DNA from: Sphingomonadaceae bacterium
Lineage (GTDB): Bacteria > Pseudomonadota > Alphaproteobacteria > Sphingomonadales > Sphingomonadaceae
NCBI GenBank assembly: GCA_947446935.1
Contig: CANFIV010000018.1
Location: forward strand, 1 to 11,253
Direction of reading: 5' to 3'
DNA: 11,253 bases
The translations under genes were made by a program, and so were the position numbers. This document shows positions 1 to 6,967 of the stretch, in pieces; position 1 is the stretch's first letter; every line of letters starts with the position of its first letter. The notes below the pieces were generated by a model, which was not told the origin of the DNA, made no database searches, and was given only the letters and a program-made list of their open reading frames with translations.

Positions 1-1194
1 CTTCAGATCATCACCTATGGTGCCAACTCGCTGAGCAACGCCGGCACCAACTTCATCCATGAGTCCAACGTTCAAAACCGCGGCCGGATGGATAACATCG
101 CCGTGTTTGCCAACGGCGAATATGATCTGAGCCCGCAGCTCACCTTCAAGGCCGGCGTGCGCTACACCAGCTCGAAGAACAAGAACCGCATGTGCGGTTC
201 GGATACGACCGGTGACCAGCAGCTCTCGGCCCTGTTCCGGCTGCTCGGCAATCTCCTTGGCGGAAAGGACATTCCGATCGGCCCGGGCGATTGTATCTCG
301 CTCAACGCGCAGAACCTGCCGGGCGATCCGATCAACATCACCTTGAAGGAAGACAACGTTTCGTGGCGCGCGGGCCTCGACTTCAAGCCCAATTCGACCA
401 CGCTGCTCTATGCCAACATCTCGCGCGGCTACAAGGCGGGTGCGTTCCCGGTGATCACCGGCGCGACGCAGGAAGTGTTCAAGCCGGCCAAGCAGGAATC
501 GGTCACGTCGTATGAAGCCGGCGTCAAGACCCGGCTTGCAAACAATGCCGTGTCGCTGAGCGGCGCGGTGTTCTATCAGGACTACCGCGACAAGCAGATC
601 CAGGGCACGGTCAACACCGCGCTGTTCGGCCTGCTGCAGCGGCTCGACAACGTGCCCAAGTCGCACATTTTCGGCGTCGAAGGTGATGTGACCATCCGCC
701 CGACCGCCGGGCTCACGCTCTCCGGTTCGGCCAGCTACCTCAAGACCAAGGTCGATCAGTATTCGGGCATCACGGTGTTCGGGGACCAAAAGGACTTCGC
801 GGGCAGCCGCCTGCCCTTCGCGCCGTCGTGGTCGCTCGTCGGCGACATCGACTACCGCGTCCCGACCAGCTCGGGCGGTGAAGTCTTCGTGGGTGCGGGC
901 GTGAACTACCGCACCTATCAGGATGCCTATATCGCAGGCAGCGATCTGCAGATCCCCAACAACGGCGTGAACCGCTGGCTGGACCGCACCGCGTTCCGGA
1001 TTGACGGCTATGCGCTGGTCGATGCCCGCATCGGCTACACCTTCCCGGGTGAACGCCTGACGGTTTCGGCATGGGGCAAGAACGTGTTCAACACGTTCAA
1101 CGTGCAGAACAAGATCTCGTACAACAACATCATTACCCAGGCGACCGGCATGCCGGCAGCCTACGGCGTGTCGCTCAAGGTGCGCCTCAAGTAA
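1..1194 (+). CDS. TonB-dependent outer-membrane receptor, C-terminal part (5' end outside window)
   Basis: The frame is open from base 1, so this is the 3' part of a longer gene; 397 residues and a TAA stop are visible. The product would be an outer-membrane beta-barrel that imports a bulky or scarce substrate using TonB energy. The visible part shows alternating beta-strand patterns of the barrel (for example LTFKAGVRYT, TLLYANISRGYKAG, YALVDARIGYTF) and a typical last-strand region, LTVSAWGKNVFN, about 35 residues before the end. The N-terminal plug and signal peptide lie outside the window. Only two cysteines are visible (codons 65 and 98), flanking a Gly-rich segment that is probably an extracellular loop. 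Sphingomonads often place such receptors beside catabolic genes, so it may import the substrate of the cluster, but the ligand cannot be named. A strong terminator follows. The family call is confident; the substrate is unknown. Confidence 0.93.
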   Translation, partial: LQIITYGANSLSNAGTNFIHESNVQNRGRMDNIAVFANGEYDLSPQLTFKAGVRYTSSKNKNRMCGSDTTGDQQLSALFRLLGNLLGGKDIPIGPGDCISLNAQNLPGDPINITLKEDNVSWRAGLDFKPNSTTLLYANISRGYKAGAFPVITGATQEVFKPAKQESVTSYEAGVKTRLANNAVSLSGAVFYQDYRDKQIQGTVNTALFGLLQRLDNVPKSHIFGVEGDVTIRPTAGLTLSGSASYLKTKVDQYSGITVFGDQKDFAGSRLPFAPSWSLVGDIDYRVPTSSGGEVFVGAGVNYRTYQDAYIAGSDLQIPNNGVNRWLDRTAFRIDGYALVDARIGYTFPGERLTVSAWGKNVFNTFNVQNKISYNNIITQATGMPAAYGVSLKVRLK

Positions 1195-1210
1195 GCAACC
1201 GCTCGAAGAA

Positions 1211-1245
1211 GGGAGCAGCGCCCATTGCGCTGCTCCCTTTTTTTT
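1211..1245 (+). terminator. Rho-independent terminator after the TonB-dependent receptor gene
   Basis: A perfect 11-bp stem, GGGAGCAGCGC (1211-1221) with GCGCTGCTCCC (1227-1237), encloses the 5-nt loop CCATT and runs straight into eight T residues (1238-1245). This is a textbook intrinsic terminator. It starts 16 nt after the receptor stop codon and ends 43 nt before the start codon of ligase A. Confidence 0.95.
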
Positions 1246-1288
1246 GCCTTCTTTCCGCGTCAGTCACCCATCTTCTGGAAAGCCCCAC

Positions 1289-2860
1289 ATGACCCCGGTT
1301 CCCCTCGCTCCCCAGCCTGATGCGGTTATTGCGCGGGCCAGGTCACAGTCGCTTTCGGCCATGCTCACCCGCGCGGCGGAGCGGCATGGCGAGCGGACCG
1401 CGATTATCTGTGGCGATGTCAGTTGGAGCTATGCGGCATTCCACCGCGAAATCGAACGGTTGGCCTCGGGCCTGCGCCGCCTCGGCATCGCGCCGGGTGA
1501 CAGGGTGGCGATCCTCGCCCGCAACAGCCATGCTTTCATCGCACTCCGGTTCGCGATCGCGCGGGCCGATGCTGTGCTGGTCCCGATCAACTTCATGCTC
1601 AACGCCGATGATGTGCGGTACATTCTCGACCATTCCGGCGCGCGGGCTCTGTTTGTCGATGAACATACGGTCGCTACCGCGCTGACCGCTCGGAGCGAAC
1701 AGGTCGAGCACCTGTTCGGCATCGATGGCGAAGACGCGCCGCCGCCACCCGGCATCCCCTCGTGGACGTCGCTTCTGTGCGATGATGCGCTTGCGCCGGA
1801 AGAGCGCGGCGGTGAGGATCTGCTGCAGATCGTCTATACCAGCGGCACGGAATCGCGGCCCAAGGGGGCGATGCTCTCGCACAACAGCGTGCTGTGGGAA
1901 TATCAGAGCTGCATCATCGATTGCGAATGGACGCGTGAGACCACCGCGCTCCACGCCATGCCACTGTTCCACTGCGCCCAGCTCGATTGCATGATCGGGC
2001 CCGCGCTGCATGTCGGCGCGCGCAACGTGATCACCGGCTCGCCTGCCGCCGACAATGTGCTGCAATTGTTGACGCAGCATAAGATCAACTCGTTTTTCGC
2101 GCCGCCGACTGTCTGGATCTCGCTGCTGCGCGCGCCCGCCATGGCGACAAGCGATCTCTCGGCGCTGGAAAAAGGCTATTATGGCGCTTCGATCATGCCG
2201 GTCGAGGTGTTGCGCGAACTGGGTGAGCGCCTGCCGCAATTGCGCCTGTGGAACCTCTATGGCCAGACCGAGATTGCCCCCGTCGCCACGATCCTGTTTC
2301 CCGAAGAGCACGCTGAGCGGCTGGGCTCGGCAGGCCGTCCGACTCTGCATGTCGAGACGCGCATCGTCGATGATGCGATGGTTCCGGTTGCGCCCGGCGA
2401 AGTGGGCGAGATCGTCCACCGATCACCCCAATTGCTCAGCGGATACTGGAATGATCCCGAGCGCACGGCCGAAGCCTTTGCGGGGGGCTGGTTCCACAGC
2501 GGCGATCTCGGCGTGGCCGATGCCGAAGGCTACATCACCGTGGTCGACCGCAAGAAGGACATGATAAAGACCGGCGGCGAAAACGTTGCCTCGCGGGAAG
2601 TGGAAGAAGTCCTCTACCGCCACGCCGCGATCAGCGAAGTGGCGGTGATCGGCATGCCCGATCCCAAGTGGATCGAAGCCGTCACCGCCGTGATCGTGCT
2701 GCGCGAGGGCCATACGCTCGGCGCATCCGACGTATTGGACCACTGCGCGGGCCACCTTTCGGGCTTCAAGATCCCCAAGAAGGTGGTCTTTGCCGAGAAT
2801 CTGCCGCGCAACGCCAGCGGCAAGATCCTCAAGCGCGAACTGCGTCTCTCGCTGCTTTGA
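1289..2860 (+). CDS. AMP-forming acyl-CoA ligase A (ANL superfamily)
   Basis: A 523-residue cytoplasmic enzyme expected to adenylate a carboxylic acid with ATP and transfer it to CoA. ANL motifs appear in order: phosphate-binding loop YTSGTESRPKG (183-193), adenine/acyl motif NLYGQTE (322-328), GWFHSGDLG (400-408), hinge DRKKDMIKTGGENV (420-433), and the C-terminal NASGK with the presumed adenylation Lys512. The length is normal for medium/long-chain or aromatic acyl-CoA ligases. The ATG at 1289 is preferred because GGAAAG (1277-1282) lies 6 nt upstream; the in-frame TTG at 1244 sits inside the terminator T-run. The P-loop reads TSGTESRPKG rather than the usual TSGTTGxPKG, a mild deviation with the Lys kept. 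It is followed by a dispersed repeat and a converging gene. The acid it activates is unknown, and its distance from ligase B in sequence suggests a different substrate. Confidence 0.92.
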   Translation: MTPVPLAPQPDAVIARARSQSLSAMLTRAAERHGERTAIICGDVSWSYAAFHREIERLASGLRRLGIAPGDRVAILARNSHAFIALRFAIARADAVLVPINFMLNADDVRYILDHSGARALFVDEHTVATALTARSEQVEHLFGIDGEDAPPPPGIPSWTSLLCDDALAPEERGGEDLLQIVYTSGTESRPKGAMLSHNSVLWEYQSCIIDCEWTRETTALHAMPLFHCAQLDCMIGPALHVGARNVITGSPAADNVLQLLTQHKINSFFAPPTVWISLLRAPAMATSDLSALEKGYYGASIMPVEVLRELGERLPQLRLWNLYGQTEIAPVATILFPEEHAERLGSAGRPTLHVETRIVDDAMVPVAPGEVGEIVHRSPQLLSGYWNDPERTAEAFAGGWFHSGDLGVADAEGYITVVDRKKDMIKTGGENVASREVEEVLYRHAAISEVAVIGMPDPKWIEAVTAVIVLREGHTLGASDVLDHCAGHLSGFKIPKKVVFAENLPRNASGKILKRELRLSLL

Positions 2861-2867
2861 CAACAAC

Positions 2868-2961
2868 TTTCGTCATTCCCGTGAAGGCGGGAATCCAGAG
2901 CGGCCAACTCAGCGGTAGCGCCATGTAGCCCTGGACAACCGCCTTCGCGGGGGTGACGAAA
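2868..2961. repeat. Dispersed inverted-repeat element between convergent genes
   Basis: Two 33-nt arms (2868-2900 and 2929-2961) are imperfect reverse complements: 26 of 33 positions pair and three more would be G-U in RNA, around a 28-nt loop. The left arm holds its own 7-bp hairpin, ATTCCCG (2875-2881) with CGGGAAT (2888-2894). Extragenic repeats of the type CGTCATTCCCGCGAAGGCGGGAATCCAG are, from memory, scattered in many copies through sphingomonad and related alphaproteobacterial genomes. It lies 7 nt after the ligase A stop and 27 nt from the SDR A stop, so it can serve as a two-way transcript end. No transposase is present. Confidence 0.85.
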
Positions 2962-2988
2962 GGTATGCTGGATGGCGAGCCGTCAGGA

Positions 2989-3729
2989 TCAGGCCGCCAG
3001 ATAAGAACCGCCGGTCACGAACACCACTTGTCCCTGGATCATCGCCGCCGATGGGCTCGCGAGGTATTCGATCAGGCTGCAATAATCGTCATCGACGACA
3101 TTGCGGCCAGCGGGGCTTGCGGCGGCGGACTGACGCATGATCTCTTCGGTCTTTTCGCCGTAAACCTGCCGCAACGCTTCAGTATCGACCGCGCTCGGCG
3201 CAACGCAATTGGCACGCACGCCCAACGGGGCCAGTTCCATGGCCAGGTACCGGATCAAGCTCTCCGCGAGCGACTTGCCCGCGCCGACTGCAGCATAGTT
3301 CGGCAGCGGCGTGCGGCTGCCCCGGCTCGAGAGGAAGAACACCGTGCTGCCCGGCCGGAACAGCGGCACCGCAGCCTGCGTGAGATAGACCACCGCCGTG
3401 CCATTGAGATTGATCGCCTCGGTCAGTGCCACGGGATCGATGGTCAGCAGCGGCTCGGGGATTACTTTCACCGCACAGTGGACCAGCTGGTCCAGCCGGT
3501 CCGTTTGGGCGGAAACGGCCGCGAGAACCGCCTTCGCGCCTTCCGGCGTGCTGACATCGCCCTGGATCAGATGGCAGCGGGCACCCGCCGCCTCGATCTC
3601 CAGCTTGGCTTTGTCAGCCGCATCCTGATCGGCCCGGAAGTTCAGAAACACATCGACATCGGGCTTGGCAAAGCGCCGCGCGATCGCAAGGCCGATACCC
3701 TTGGTACCGCCGGTGACAAGAATAGCCAT
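2989..3729 (-). CDS. Short-chain dehydrogenase/reductase A, FabL-like (Tyr-x6-Lys active site)
   Basis: A 246-residue NAD(P)-dependent oxidoreductase with a Rossmann fold. The cofactor loop TGGTKGIG is at 6-13, the region LSSRGS at 133-138, a tetrad-type Asn107 in INLNG, and the C-terminal cofactor segment IQGQVVFVTGG at 231-241. The active-site pair is Tyr145 and Lys152, separated by six residues, not the three of classical SDRs; this spacing is typical of the enoyl reductases FabI and FabL. The stretches NYAAVGAGK, LAMELAPLGVRAN, VDTEAL and SPAGR resemble Bacillus FabL as I remember it. The usual NNAG is replaced by HCAV (84-87). It may therefore reduce an enoyl-CoA/ACP or a conjugated enone; that is inference. 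The start is placed at MAILVTGG because longer upstream extensions run into the EthD gene. It is the second gene after EthD with an 11-nt gap, and converges on ligase A. Confidence 0.88.
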   Translation of the reverse strand: MAILVTGGTKGIGLAIARRFAKPDVDVFLNFRADQDAADKAKLEIEAAGARCHLIQGDVSTPEGAKAVLAAVSAQTDRLDQLVHCAVKVIPEPLLTIDPVALTEAINLNGTAVVYLTQAAVPLFRPGSTVFFLSSRGSRTPLPNYAAVGAGKSLAESLIRYLAMELAPLGVRANCVAPSAVDTEALRQVYGEKTEEIMRQSAAASPAGRNVVDDDYCSLIEYLASPSAAMIQGQVVFVTGGSYLAA

Positions 3730-3740
3730 CGTCCGCGCGC

Positions 3741-4058
3741 TCAGCCGTCGTGGCCGACGGACGACGTCAGCGTCACGCCGAAGCGCTCGATCATCCCGCC
3801 GGCATCGGTGCGCAGCGCGAGCCATTCCGGCGTCTGCTCATCGCGCTCCATCGCGGCCTTGTCCGCCCAGGTCATGATCGCAAAGCGGTAGGCATCTGCC
3901 GGCAAGCCCTCCAGCCCTTCGCTCACCAGAATGGTATCGAGGCTGGTGAGGTTCGGCAGCGCACGCGCGAGCGGCGCATGGACATTGGCATACGCGGTTT
4001 CGAATGCATCGCGATCTTCCGGCTTGGGCGCCGACCACACGGCTACGAGCTTCAGCAT
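3741..4058 (-). CDS. EthD-family small protein (dimeric alpha/beta-barrel fold)
   Basis: A 105-residue protein with the EthD-type pattern: an N-terminal strand MLKLVAVWS, then a helix with TAYANVHAPLARALPNL carrying conserved His27, and a second strand AYRFAIMTW at 56-64. EthD was named from the P450-dependent ethyl tert-butyl ether operon of Rhodococcus, where it is needed but has no assigned reaction; other family members are small cyclases, decarboxylases or ligand-binding proteins. The start is fixed by the minus-strand ribosome site GGAGAG (4070-4065) 6 nt before the ATG. It leads a two-gene unit with SDR A and is divergent from P450 A. The family call is good; the reaction is unknown. 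Confidence 0.82.
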   Translation of the reverse strand: MLKLVAVWSAPKPEDRDAFETAYANVHAPLARALPNLTSLDTILVSEGLEGLPADAYRFAIMTWADKAAMERDEQTPEWLALRTDAGGMIERFGVTLTSSVGHDG

Positions 4059-4204
4059 CAACTTCTCTCCCGCGGCGCTTCCGCACGATGGTGACAGGCT
4101 CATCCCGTCTGCATTACGCCTTGGCCTGATGCTACCAAACAAGCGATTGCTATGGCAAGGGCGCGATGATAGCGAAATGGCCTGTTCGGAGCGTTTTCAT
4201 CATC
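4059..4204. promoter_or_regulatory. Divergent intergenic region between EthD and P450 A
   Basis: This 146-bp gap must hold promoters for both divergent units. For the minus strand a sigma70-like pair is visible: TTGCCA (4158-4153), an 18-nt spacer, TAGCAT (4134-4129), which would give a leader of about 64 nt before EthD. No convincing plus-strand promoter was found. A short inverted repeat, TTGC-TATG-GCAA (4147-4158), overlaps the minus-strand -35 box and could bind a regulator. All of this is by eye and tentative. Confidence 0.4.
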
Positions 4205-5425
4205 ATGCCCACTGCCAGTCTGATCTTTGATCCGCGCGATCCGGACGTCATCCAGCGCCCGCTCGAGACGCTGCTGCGGCTGCAAGCCGAAGATCCGGTG
4301 CATTGGTCGCCCTTGCTCAAAGGATGGGTGCTGACCCGCCATGACGATGTCAAAGCCGTCCAGATGAACAGCGGCGTTACATCGGACCGGCTGACCCCGT
4401 TTTTCGAAAGCCAGCGGGGCGACGAGCGGGCTCGGCTGAACGACCTGATCCGCTATCTCAACACCTGGGTCGTCTTCAAGGATCCGCCCGATCATACGCG
4501 GCTGCGCACCTTGCTCAACAAGGTCGTCACACCCGGCGTGATGCGGGGGCTTGAGGACGGCATCGCCGAACTGGCGGACGGTTTGCTCGACCGGATTGAG
4601 GCGCGCGGCGATGGCCGGTTCGAATGCATCAGTGAGTTCGCCAATCCCCTGCCCGCCAGTGTCATCATGGATCTGCTTGGCGTGCCGCGCGAAGACATGG
4701 ACCTGCTGCGCGACTGGTCGATGCAATTGCAGCCCTTCCTCGGCAATGCCACCGGCGGCGGCGACAAGTATGAAACCGGCCGAGCGGGCATCGTGGCGAT
4801 GGCCGATTACTTCCGGGATGCTGCGAAGCAGCGCTTGGGGCAGCCGCGCGAAGATGTGATCTCGCATTTCGTGATGCTGGAGCAAAGCGGACAGATCAGC
4901 GAGGATGAGCTGATCGGCTCGTGCATCCTGTTTCTCTTTGCCGGGCATGAGACGACAACCAATCTCATCGGCAACGGCATCCGGGCATTGCTGGAAAACC
5001 CGGATCAGAAGGCACGGCTGGCGGCAGATCCATCGCTGATCGCCAGCGCGGTCGAGGAGATGCTGCGCTTCGAAGGGCCGACCGGTGCCGTCGTGCGGGT
5101 GGTGAAGGAAGCGTTCGAACTGCGCGGCAAAGTGCTGAACCAAGGCGAGCGGGTCTACGCCATGGTCAACGCTGCCAACCATGACCCTGCGGTGTTCGAC
5201 TCCGCTGCAAACTTCGATATCGGCCGCACGCCGAACCGCCACCTCACTTTCAACCATGGCATTCACTTCTGCCTTGGCGCGCCGCTCGCCCGCGCCGAAG
5301 CGCGCATCGCGATCAGCCGCTTCTTCGCGCGCTTTCCCCATGCGGCCATGGCGACGGACACAGTGGAATACATGGACACCCTGACCATGCGCGGCGTGCG
5401 CGAAATGCCGATGGTAACGGGGTAG
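4205..5425 (+). CDS. Cytochrome P450 A (soluble bacterial class I)
   Basis: A 406-residue haem monooxygenase without a membrane anchor, typical of bacterial P450s fed by ferredoxin. Visible landmarks: helix C DPPDHTRLR (93-101) with His97/Arg101 as likely haem-propionate contacts; the oxygen-activation helix I segment AGHETTT (246-252); ExxR at Glu285-Arg288; and the haem loop FNHGIHFCLG with Cys356 as thiolate ligand. The haem loop has Asn in the position where the family usually has Gly. The ATG at 4205 has GGAG at 4188-4191 (13-nt spacer, long); an in-frame ATG at 4166, after AAGGG, would add 13 residues, and I cannot decide firmly between them. The next gene, ligase B, starts 6 nt after the stop, so the two are co-transcribed. 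No ferredoxin or reductase gene is in the window. It probably hydroxylates a hydrophobic substrate; its CYP family is not assigned. Confidence 0.93.
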   Translation: MPTASLIFDPRDPDVIQRPLETLLRLQAEDPVHWSPLLKGWVLTRHDDVKAVQMNSGVTSDRLTPFFESQRGDERARLNDLIRYLNTWVVFKDPPDHTRLRTLLNKVVTPGVMRGLEDGIAELADGLLDRIEARGDGRFECISEFANPLPASVIMDLLGVPREDMDLLRDWSMQLQPFLGNATGGGDKYETGRAGIVAMADYFRDAAKQRLGQPREDVISHFVMLEQSGQISEDELIGSCILFLFAGHETTTNLIGNGIRALLENPDQKARLAADPSLIASAVEEMLRFEGPTGAVVRVVKEAFELRGKVLNQGERVYAMVNAANHDPAVFDSAANFDIGRTPNRHLTFNHGIHFCLGAPLARAEARIAISRFFARFPHAAMATDTVEYMDTLTMRGVREMPMVTG

Positions 5426-5431
5426 CGCGCC

Positions 5432-6967
5432 ATGATCGAGACGCCCGCCTTTGACATGGCCAGCATCTGGGCCGCCCACGCCCGCTTCGCACCGGACCGG
5501 ATCGCGGCGATCTGCGGCGACCGACGCCTGAGCTGGGGCGAGTTCGACCGGGCCACGAACCGGGTCGCCAATGCCTTGCTCGCGATGGGCATTCGGCAGG
5601 ATGAGCCCGTCGCGCTGGTCATGACCAACTCGCTCGAAATGCTCGAAGTCATGTTCGGCATCATCAAGGCCGGTGCCTGCATGGTGCCGATCAGCGGCTT
5701 GCTCACCTCTGCACAGATCGCGACGATGATGGCCGACAGCGGCGCGCAAACCGTGTTCGTTTCAGCCGGGAACCGCGCGCTCGTCGAAGCGGCAGAGCTT
5801 TCGGCTGGCGCACGGCGAATTGCTATCGGCTTTTCAGCAGATGGCTGGGAGGCTGGCGACACCTTGCTCGCCGCCGCCCTCGATACAGATCCCGGCATTC
5901 GCAGCCGCCCCGACGATCGCTTCAATATCATCTACAGCTCCGGCACCACGGGCCTGCCCAAGGGCATCGTGCAAAGCCACGGCGCACGCACGCACTTTGC
6001 CTGGTCGAACGCGCTCGAACTCGGCATGTCGCGCGATAGCGTCGCGCTGGTCACCACGGCGCTCTACTCAAACGGCACGATGTTCATGGTGCTCCCGCCT
6101 TTGCTCCTGGGCGGCACTGTCGTGATCATGGAGCAATTCAGCGCCGTCGGTGCGCTGGCCCTGATCGAGCAGCATCAGGTCACCCACGCCTTCATGGTGC
6201 CGACCCAGTGCATCGTCACCCTCGATGATCCGGCCCTTGGCGCGCATGATCTTTCGAGCCTGAAGGGCTTGCTCTCCGCCGGATCGTCGCTTCGCCCCGA
6301 TACACGCGAGGCCGTCATCGCCCGGATGACCCCGCACGTCTATGAACTCTACGGCTTCAGTGAAGGCTTCGCCACAATGCGCAAGCCGGGAGACGCGCCA
6401 TCGCGGCCCGGCGCTGTCGGGCGTCCGGTGATCGGTTTCGACTTGCGCATCGTTGACGGCGAAGATCGGGAATGCGCGCGCGGCGAGGTCGGCGAAATCG
6501 TTGGGCACGGCCTTGGCGTCATGGCCGGCTATCACAATCGGCCCGATCTCGACGCCGCAATCCTCTGGCGCGACCCGTCCGGCGCGGCATTTCTGCGCAG
6601 CGGCGATCTGGGCTATGTCGATGAGGAAGGCTTCCTCCACATCGTCGATCGCAAGAAGGACATGATCCTGTCTGGCGGCTTCAATGTGTTTCCCGCCGAT
6701 CTCGAAGCGGTGATCGGCGAGCACCCCGACGTTCAGGATGTGACCGTGATCGGGATTCCACATCCCAAATGGGGGGAAACCCCCTTGGCTCTCGTCATTC
6801 CCCGCGGCACGCCGGATCCAGCGGCGCTGCTGGAATGGGCCAACGCCCGGCTGGCGCGCACCCAGCGGCTGGCGGCCCTGGAACTCAGAACGGAGTTCCC
6901 GCGCAATGCGCTGGGCAAAGTCTTGAAACGCGAACTGCGCGCCGCATGGTGGGAACAGGCCCAATGA
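5432..6967 (+). CDS. AMP-forming acyl-CoA ligase B (ANL superfamily)
   Basis: A 511-residue cytoplasmic enzyme that should form an acyl-adenylate and then an acyl-CoA. Motifs: P-loop YSSGTTGLPKG (168-178), YELYGFSE (304-311) with Ser where Thr is usual, SGDLG (390-394), hinge DRKKDMILSGGFNV starting at 406, and NALGK with catalytic Lys496. Its sequence differs clearly from ligase A, so it is not a recent duplicate. It follows P450 A by 6 nt, and its TGA overlaps the ATG of the thiolase-like gene as ATGA, indicating translational coupling. The order P450, ligase, thiolase suggests it activates an acid derived from the P450 product. Ligases in steroid-ring catabolism (FadD3 type) occur in comparable settings, but that parallel is only a hypothesis. 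Confidence 0.92.
   Translation: MIETPAFDMASIWAAHARFAPDRIAAICGDRRLSWGEFDRATNRVANALLAMGIRQDEPVALVMTNSLEMLEVMFGIIKAGACMVPISGLLTSAQIATMMADSGAQTVFVSAGNRALVEAAELSAGARRIAIGFSADGWEAGDTLLAAALDTDPGIRSRPDDRFNIIYSSGTTGLPKGIVQSHGARTHFAWSNALELGMSRDSVALVTTALYSNGTMFMVLPPLLLGGTVVIMEQFSAVGALALIEQHQVTHAFMVPTQCIVTLDDPALGAHDLSSLKGLLSAGSSLRPDTREAVIARMTPHVYELYGFSEGFATMRKPGDAPSRPGAVGRPVIGFDLRIVDGEDRECARGEVGEIVGHGLGVMAGYHNRPDLDAAILWRDPSGAAFLRSGDLGYVDEEGFLHIVDRKKDMILSGGFNVFPADLEAVIGEHPDVQDVTVIGIPHPKWGETPLALVIPRGTPDPAALLEWANARLARTQRLAALELRTEFPRNALGKVLKRELRAAWWEQAQ

Noticed and set aside
1244..1288. Upstream TTG start for ligase A
   Set aside because: The codon lies in the T-run of the terminator; the ATG at 1289 has a ribosome site and fits the family N-terminus.
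1343..2419. 358-codon minus-strand open frame opposite ligase A
   Set aside because: Same antisense composition, no recognisable motif, and lies fully inside a well-supported gene.
3730..3825. 32-residue N-terminal extension of SDR A
   Set aside because: It runs into the EthD coding region and is Arg-rich, while MAILVTGG is the normal SDR beginning.
2953..3891. 312-codon plus-strand open frame opposite SDR A and EthD
   Set aside because: Antisense to both genes, begins within the dispersed repeat, and shows no family features.
4100..5749. 549-codon open frame on the minus strand opposite P450 A and ligase B
   Set aside because: It is antisense to two genes with complete family motifs, spans their junction, shows no domain of its own and has a His/Arg/Asp-rich composition typical of antisense frames in GC-rich DNA.
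6769..6963. 65-residue N-terminal extension of the thiolase-like protein
   Set aside because: It overlaps ligase B in another frame; the ATGA overlap start at 6964 matches the family N-terminus.
6068..6964. 298-codon minus-strand open frame opposite ligase B
   Set aside because: Antisense shadow with no motif; the plus-strand ligase is complete.
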